A stretch of 13,831 nucleotides of DNA from Rodentolepis nana. Its lineage: Eukaryota; Platyhelminthes; Cestoda; Cyclophyllidea; Hymenolepididae. Location: NCBI GenBank assembly GCA_900617975.1, contig UZAE01001332.1:1-13831 (forward strand), written 5' to 3'. Made by a program: the position numbers and the translations under genes. Shown here one piece after another: positions 9,796-13,831 of this stretch. The notes beneath the pieces were generated by a model. It was not told the DNA's origin and did not search any database. It saw only the letters and a program-made list of their open reading frames with translations. Every line of letters begins with the position of its first letter. Position 1 is the first letter of the stretch.

Positions 9796-11005
9796 ATTAG
9801 TAAGACTGTTCATTCATTTCACTTTTACGCAAATCAACAGTGAAATCGATAACTCTTATGTGGAAAGTACATTCATTGTTCTCTGACAAGTGCCTTGGGG
9901 TAAATATTCTGTTAGAGAACTCCAGAGATGGCATTTATATTGCCGAAATATAATCCCACCGAATCAAATTTTCTGGAACACCGTTTAGGATTCCGTTGGG
10001 TTTTCATTGTGAACTAAATCAAATGTCGCTGTACCATAGGATTACCTGTAAAGCAATGCTACTTACTTTAAGCTTATTAACAAAACTCGGTTAAATCAGA
10101 TTAGCTCTTAGCGTCATATTGACTTGAGCGTTGGGGGAAGAGAAGCATTGAAATTGCTTGAACAATTGTATGAATTAATAACCTGTCTTAAAATTTTTTA
10201 CAGCGTGGATGAAAACTTTCTCAGGAACCCAGCAGACTCTTAATATACCGAGTTGAACTGTACCCACCGTGTGGAAAGCTTATAATTTGACTCCGATCAA
10301 TTTCAATACTCTTATTGGACTAATTAACTATTTCCTACTATCAGATGCTTTCGTAAATTTGTATCTCATCTTGGGAAATACCTGCGTAGGAAACACATTT
10401 GATGTGAAAGTTAAAAAATTTCGCAATATAGGATATTGAGGTCATATTTTTGTTGTAAAGTTTTATGGTACTTCTTTGAGAGACAGGTGCCTACTGATTT
10501 TAATAGGGAATAAAGGAACTATTATTGCGAGTTATAAAACATTATTACGATTTACCATTCTATTTTGTGCATTTTCGTTTCTATGAGTTTGCTCTACGTA
10601 TGTAAACCATCAGGTTCGTTGTTACTTAGAGTATCATTAAATCGGCTCATTTTTTACCAACTTAAAAGGGAATTGGAAATACTGTTTTAATCATCTTCTA
10701 CACAAATACGAAATCTACAGTTTTACACTTACCATTCGAAACTAAATTCCACCTTGATTAAACTGTACGTTTAGGTAAGGTGGTTTAATATCACCTGTCC
10801 AGCTAAAAACGATGTCAAAATACATTTGTCTAAAGGCCAAGTTAGTTAAACATTTGTACTTTAATGCGACTTGTATTCGTCTTGAAGAAATGCCATAAAT
10901 TACCATGGAAATGAATGTTTCTCTTGCTAAGTAATTATCTGTCTTATTTAATTTATTCCAACGAAGATCTAAATGATTAATATTTAGTGTAGCAGATTTC
11001 GAACT

Positions 11006-11021
11006 CCCCCCCCCCCCCCCC
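11006..11021 (+). repeat. Mononucleotide C tract (C16)
   Basis: Sixteen consecutive C, followed by T and two more C, in an otherwise AT-rich stretch. It is a homopolymer microsatellite whose length is prone to sequencing and replication error. Confidence 0.95.
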
Positions 11022-12536
11022 TCCTGGTAATATCCGATGCGAAACTAACTTTCTATATTACGAGGCTATCTAATCAATCGTGAAGAGGAATATTTGAAAG
11101 TGGTTGTTAAACACTCAATTTTACTTCAGACATGGGATTTATTAGAGTATTAAGCCGAGGAAACTAAATTTGGTTAATTACTTTTCAGTTACTGTTTGGA
11201 TTTTGTAATTGAACACTATGGGAATTTAATGTAAGTAGTCTATCTTTGATTTGAGCGTTTGTCATTTTAACCAGACTTTTCTATATATAGCAATATCGAT
11301 TTTTTTACATATCGCATTATTGTGATACGATGACTCCCACATTAGCATTGATTCATTTCATTTTCCTAGACAAATATCACAGTGATACATATGAATGCTG
11401 GTATGTTTGAAGTACATGTCTGAGTGTTTTATCCGCATATAGCCACTCCACTCAGTGTCATTGTTATGTGATAAATGCATTCCTTCCACTATGCGCTTCC
11501 TTTGTGTGTGCGCTCCGCGTTATTACTAGTGAAGCTTTAAAGGAGCAGAGCAAGATATTGCACTCGGTGTCAAGATTGTTTCCATCTCTGGAAAATTATA
11601 AATTTAACAGCTAAGCTATTGGCGTGAGGGCTTTATTGAAAACAGAAAAATTCTCAGGCAGAGAATGGTGTTAAGGGTGACTGTGCATAATGAAAAATGT
11701 GGGATGAATTGTGCTTATTGAAGTAGATGGTTATTCGAGTACATAATCTGTGTATAGTTTGAGCCTTAGAAAAAGTGGTGCTTCAGATTTGTTGGATAGT
11801 CAGCTCGAACCAATAGACTGAGGGCTTGAGTGGAGCCCTTTCTACAGAAACATTTTTTATTTATCGATCGTATTAGTTAATCTTGTACGAGGTGGTAATG
11901 TGAATTGGTGCAAACGGAGTCAAATCCTGTCATCTTAAGTGCGCATCAATATGATGTGAATGTTGGAACACAGAGTATTGCTCCCAGGGGAAAATACAAG
12001 CTGGAATCTGATGTTAATTGAAAGCAAAAGTTGTGTTTGAGAATTTCCTTAATAAGAGTGGCAACCAAGTCCTTTGCAAACTTTGTACCCATTCAATTAA
12101 CCTCAACAGTCCCTTCGAAGTTAGGTTTTATGTTTTGAAGACAACTTTATGTATGATTTACATTAGAATAAATTGTGAGCATAATATTAGGAGTAAAAAA
12201 GTTTAATGTTATCGATTAAAGTACAAAAAGTGTGCCATAGAATTGGTATTTGGGATTATCTATTTCTAAGTGAAATTGGGCTGAAGGGCGACTTCTTCTC
12301 CATAATTATTATTTGTGTTATCCATTCTGGATTTGATTAATTCACAGGTTCTGAAATATTTCATAGAATTGGAGGCCTTTGGGTATTATGCCCAAAAAGT
12401 GCTTATGCAGTTTGTAAAATGTAAAGATCACTTGTCATTCAATGTCAATCGGAATTTCTTTCTAACATGAAGATAAAAAGTAAATAACCTGAAAATTTTT
12501 TTAAAAAAATATTCACTGGTGTGCTGAGATTTAATG

Positions 12537-12549
12537 TTCAATTTAATTA
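12537..12549 (+). repeat. Decayed target site duplication of copy 2, left
   Basis: TTCAATTTAATTA here matches TCTAATTTAATTA at 12830-12842 on the other side of copy 2 in 11 of 13 bases. The last ten are identical. This is consistent with an old target-primed insertion. Confidence 0.6.
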
Positions 12550-12829
12550 CTTATTTATACCAAATGGCAAGGTTTAATGTTAGTTATCATTGACCCTTTA
12601 GTTGACTTCGGGCTTCACGGAGGGGAGGAACAGAAGAGTGATTCAAAGACGTAAAGGAGTTAGACACAGGGCTAGAGAAGCGGTAAGATGAGTACTGCGG
12701 AAGTGGTTGAATATGACATGCAGTCGGGTCATGGTAGTTTGAAGTAAATTTCCGGTTTATGGAATTTTTTCCATATGAGTATACGTTGCCAAGGCTGCAC
12801 CACGTGGTGGTAAGTCTATCACACACCCC
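12550..12829 (-). mobile_element. SINE-like retroelement, copy 2 (inverted, diverged)
   Basis: Read on the minus strand it begins GGGGTGTG at 12829, exactly as copy 3 does. The shared 5' end argues for a defined element rather than randomly truncated LINE ends. The palindrome CACCACGTGGTG lies at 12798-12809. About a dozen bases are missing after the AACCGG box relative to copies 1 and 3, and the body carries many substitutions. The CCCGAAGTCAACTAAA box and a decayed AAAT tail (about 12550-12563) remain. It is the oldest of the three copies. It is head to head with copy 3. Confidence 0.8.
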
Positions 12830-12842
12830 TCTAATTTAATTA
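12830..12842 (+). repeat. Decayed target site duplication of copy 2, right
   Basis: Partner of 12537-12549 with 11 of 13 bases matching. It directly abuts the conserved 5' end of copy 2. Confidence 0.6.
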
Positions 12843-13250
12843 TGCCTTGTGTGAAGCTTTCCTTTTATATCTCTAAAGCACTGAGTGGAAGAGACTACAT
12901 ATAGGAGATTTTAAATAGAGTTGTAAATCATGACCGAAGCGTCAAAGGAGCCTTATAAGATCTGATCTTGTTATGGTTGCATAAATGGCAAAGAGTAACT
13001 TTTGGGACTGTGAATGGTGGTTGAAATTAGAAGGAGGCAAGACGGAGGTGGTCAGAATTTGGTGGAAGAGAAACAGAAATCAGGAAGAGGCGAGGTGAAT
13101 TTAAGAGTGCAATGAAGATGTGGGCAATAGGAAGTGTTTTTGTTACTCAATTGGCATTGATTTTTCACTGAGAAGGCTTAACAATAGCAGAAGAAATGAA
13201 TGCGGACCTAGCAACGTCTACTCAAGAGCCACTTTTAAGTGGTTAGATTA
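12843..13250. other. Spacer between inverted retroelement copies
   Basis: About 400 bp with no ORF or known repeat recognised. It is less AT-rich than most of the window, and about 13005-13110 is strikingly purine-rich on the plus strand. Small perfect palindromes occur at about 12958-12970 (AAGATC-T-GATCTT) and 13230-13243 (CCACTT-TT-AAGTGG). It would form the loop if the flanking copies paired. Confidence 0.5.
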
Positions 13251-13264
13251 TGTTAATTAAAAGT
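13251..13264 (+). repeat. Target site duplication of copy 3, left
   Basis: TGTTAATTAAAAGT is repeated without mismatch at 13581-13594, on the other side of copy 3. A preceding A is also shared, so 15 bp is possible. The TTAAAA core resembles the target preference of LINE endonucleases. Confidence 0.9.
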
Positions 13265-13580
13265 GGGGTGTGCGATAGACTTACCACCACGTGGTGCACC
13301 CTGGGCAACGTATACTCATACGGCAAAAAAGTTTATTAACCGGCAGTTGACTTCTGACTTTAAACTACCCTCACCCCATTGTATGTCATATTCGACTACT
13401 TCCACAGTACTCACCTCACCGTGTTTCTACCTTTGTGTCTGTCTGTCTCTTTTACGTCTGTGAATCATTATTCTGTCCCCCTCTCGACTTTTTGCCACTT
13501 TGATGTTCATCTTCCTTTATGTGAAGCCCGAAGTCAACTAAAAGGCTAATGATAGTTATCATTTGAAATAAATAAATAAA
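13265..13580 (+). mobile_element. SINE-like retroelement, copy 3 (complete, with target site duplication)
   Basis: The complete 316-bp copy defines the element: GGGGTGTGCGATAGAC start, palindrome CACCACGTGGTG (13285-13296), pyrimidine-rich body, CCCGAAGTCAACTAAA box (about 13528-13543), and tail of AAAT units up to 13580. Perfect 14-bp direct repeats flank it. A short deletion relative to copy 1 just before the tail brings together AATGATA and TATCATT (13548-13563). The 66-codon frame across it is not conserved in the other copies, so the element looks non-coding. I saw only a weak A-box-like TGGTGCACCCTGG (13293-13305) and no clear B box, so a tRNA origin of the head is not shown. It presumably moved with the machinery of a LINE elsewhere in the genome. 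Confidence 0.85.
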
Positions 13581-13594
13581 TGTTAATTAAAAGT
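13581..13594 (+). repeat. Target site duplication of copy 3, right
   Basis: Exact 14-base match to 13251-13264, starting right after the AAAT tail. It fixes both ends of the element. Confidence 0.9.
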
Positions 13595-13831
13595 AACCAC
13601 CTGAAGATACACGATGATTCACCGAGTAAGCTTGAGGTCAGAGTTGGGGGTGTGAGCACCAGGTAGAGGAATCGGGTAACAACTTTAGGATGAGGAATTT
13701 AATTGAGACAACTAATGTTTATTGATTGGTTGTGTAATAATGATAGCCAGTCTAACCAGTTCACACACATTTTTTTAAAACTAAATCTGAAGAAAGTTAA
13801 AAGTCCTTACATGATGGAAAATAGCAAACGC
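13595..13831. other. Window end, nothing recognised
   Basis: A short less AT-rich, G-rich stretch (about 13605-13680) followed by ordinary AT-rich sequence. No ORF, RNA gene or repeat copy was recognised. Confidence 0.5.

Larger units (their letters stand above)
9479..12536. other. Intergenic, no gene recognised
   Basis: About 3 kb of AT-rich DNA follows ABT1. Short open frames (for example 9610-9843 and 12018-12206) show no domain and no coding-like composition. I saw a 16-C tract (11006-11021), a short palindrome TATCAC-A-GTGATA (11375-11387) and a T7A7 palindrome (12496-12509). No RNA gene, further retroelement copy or convincing exon was found. Confidence 0.6.

Noticed and set aside
11890..11935. 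Possible tRNA-like GGAGTCAAATCC with upstream TGGTAATG
   Set aside because: Poor B-box match and no cloverleaf could be drawn by eye.
13263..13463. 66-codon ORF over copy 3, and a 79-codon ORF over copy 2 (12587-12826)
   Set aside because: The frame is not preserved between copies and the sequences resemble no protein. They are chance frames in a non-coding retroelement.

Overview
The window looks like AT-rich nuclear DNA from an invertebrate animal. It holds intron-split genes of standard genetic code, long stretches without genes, and a family of short interspersed retroelements. Very small introns (34, 41 and 42 nt) next to introns of 500-700 nt, the AT-richness, and a strong splice acceptor one base before a start codon all suggest a parasitic flatworm (tapeworm or fluke). 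That placement is an inference; no sequence signature here proves it.

Two protein-coding genes can be reconstructed base by base, and they point away from each other. On the minus strand, 6364 down to 2364, eight exons encode a complete 632-residue NADPH-cytochrome P450 reductase (POR). It has an N-terminal membrane anchor, an FMN domain, a connecting domain, and FAD and NADPH domains. On the plus strand, 8729-9478, three exons encode a complete 215-residue ABT1/Esf2-type RNA-binding protein of ribosome assembly. In both genes every splice junction uses GT/AG, all exon phases fit, and the summed lengths are multiples of three. The genes share no evident pathway: one carries electrons to microsomal P450 and other haem enzymes, the other acts in nucleolar rRNA processing.

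Three copies of one short retroelement lie at the window edges: 1-300 (plus strand, 5' end cut by the window), 12550-12829 (minus strand) and 13265-13580 (plus strand). They share a 5' end with a 12-bp perfect palindrome, a pyrimidine-rich body and an (AAAT)n-type tail. The third copy has a perfect 14-bp target site duplication, and the second has a decayed one. Copies 2 and 3 lie head to head about 435 bp apart and would fold into a long hairpin if transcribed together. A decayed tRNA-Leu-like sequence sits in POR intron 4.

The remaining 300-2258, 6386-8728 and 9479-12536 stretches show no recognisable gene. The exceptions worth a look are one orphan ORF at 7312-7557, a small coding-like island near 7740-7940, and a 16-C homopolymer. 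I found no CRISPR, prokaryotic, viral or toxin feature.
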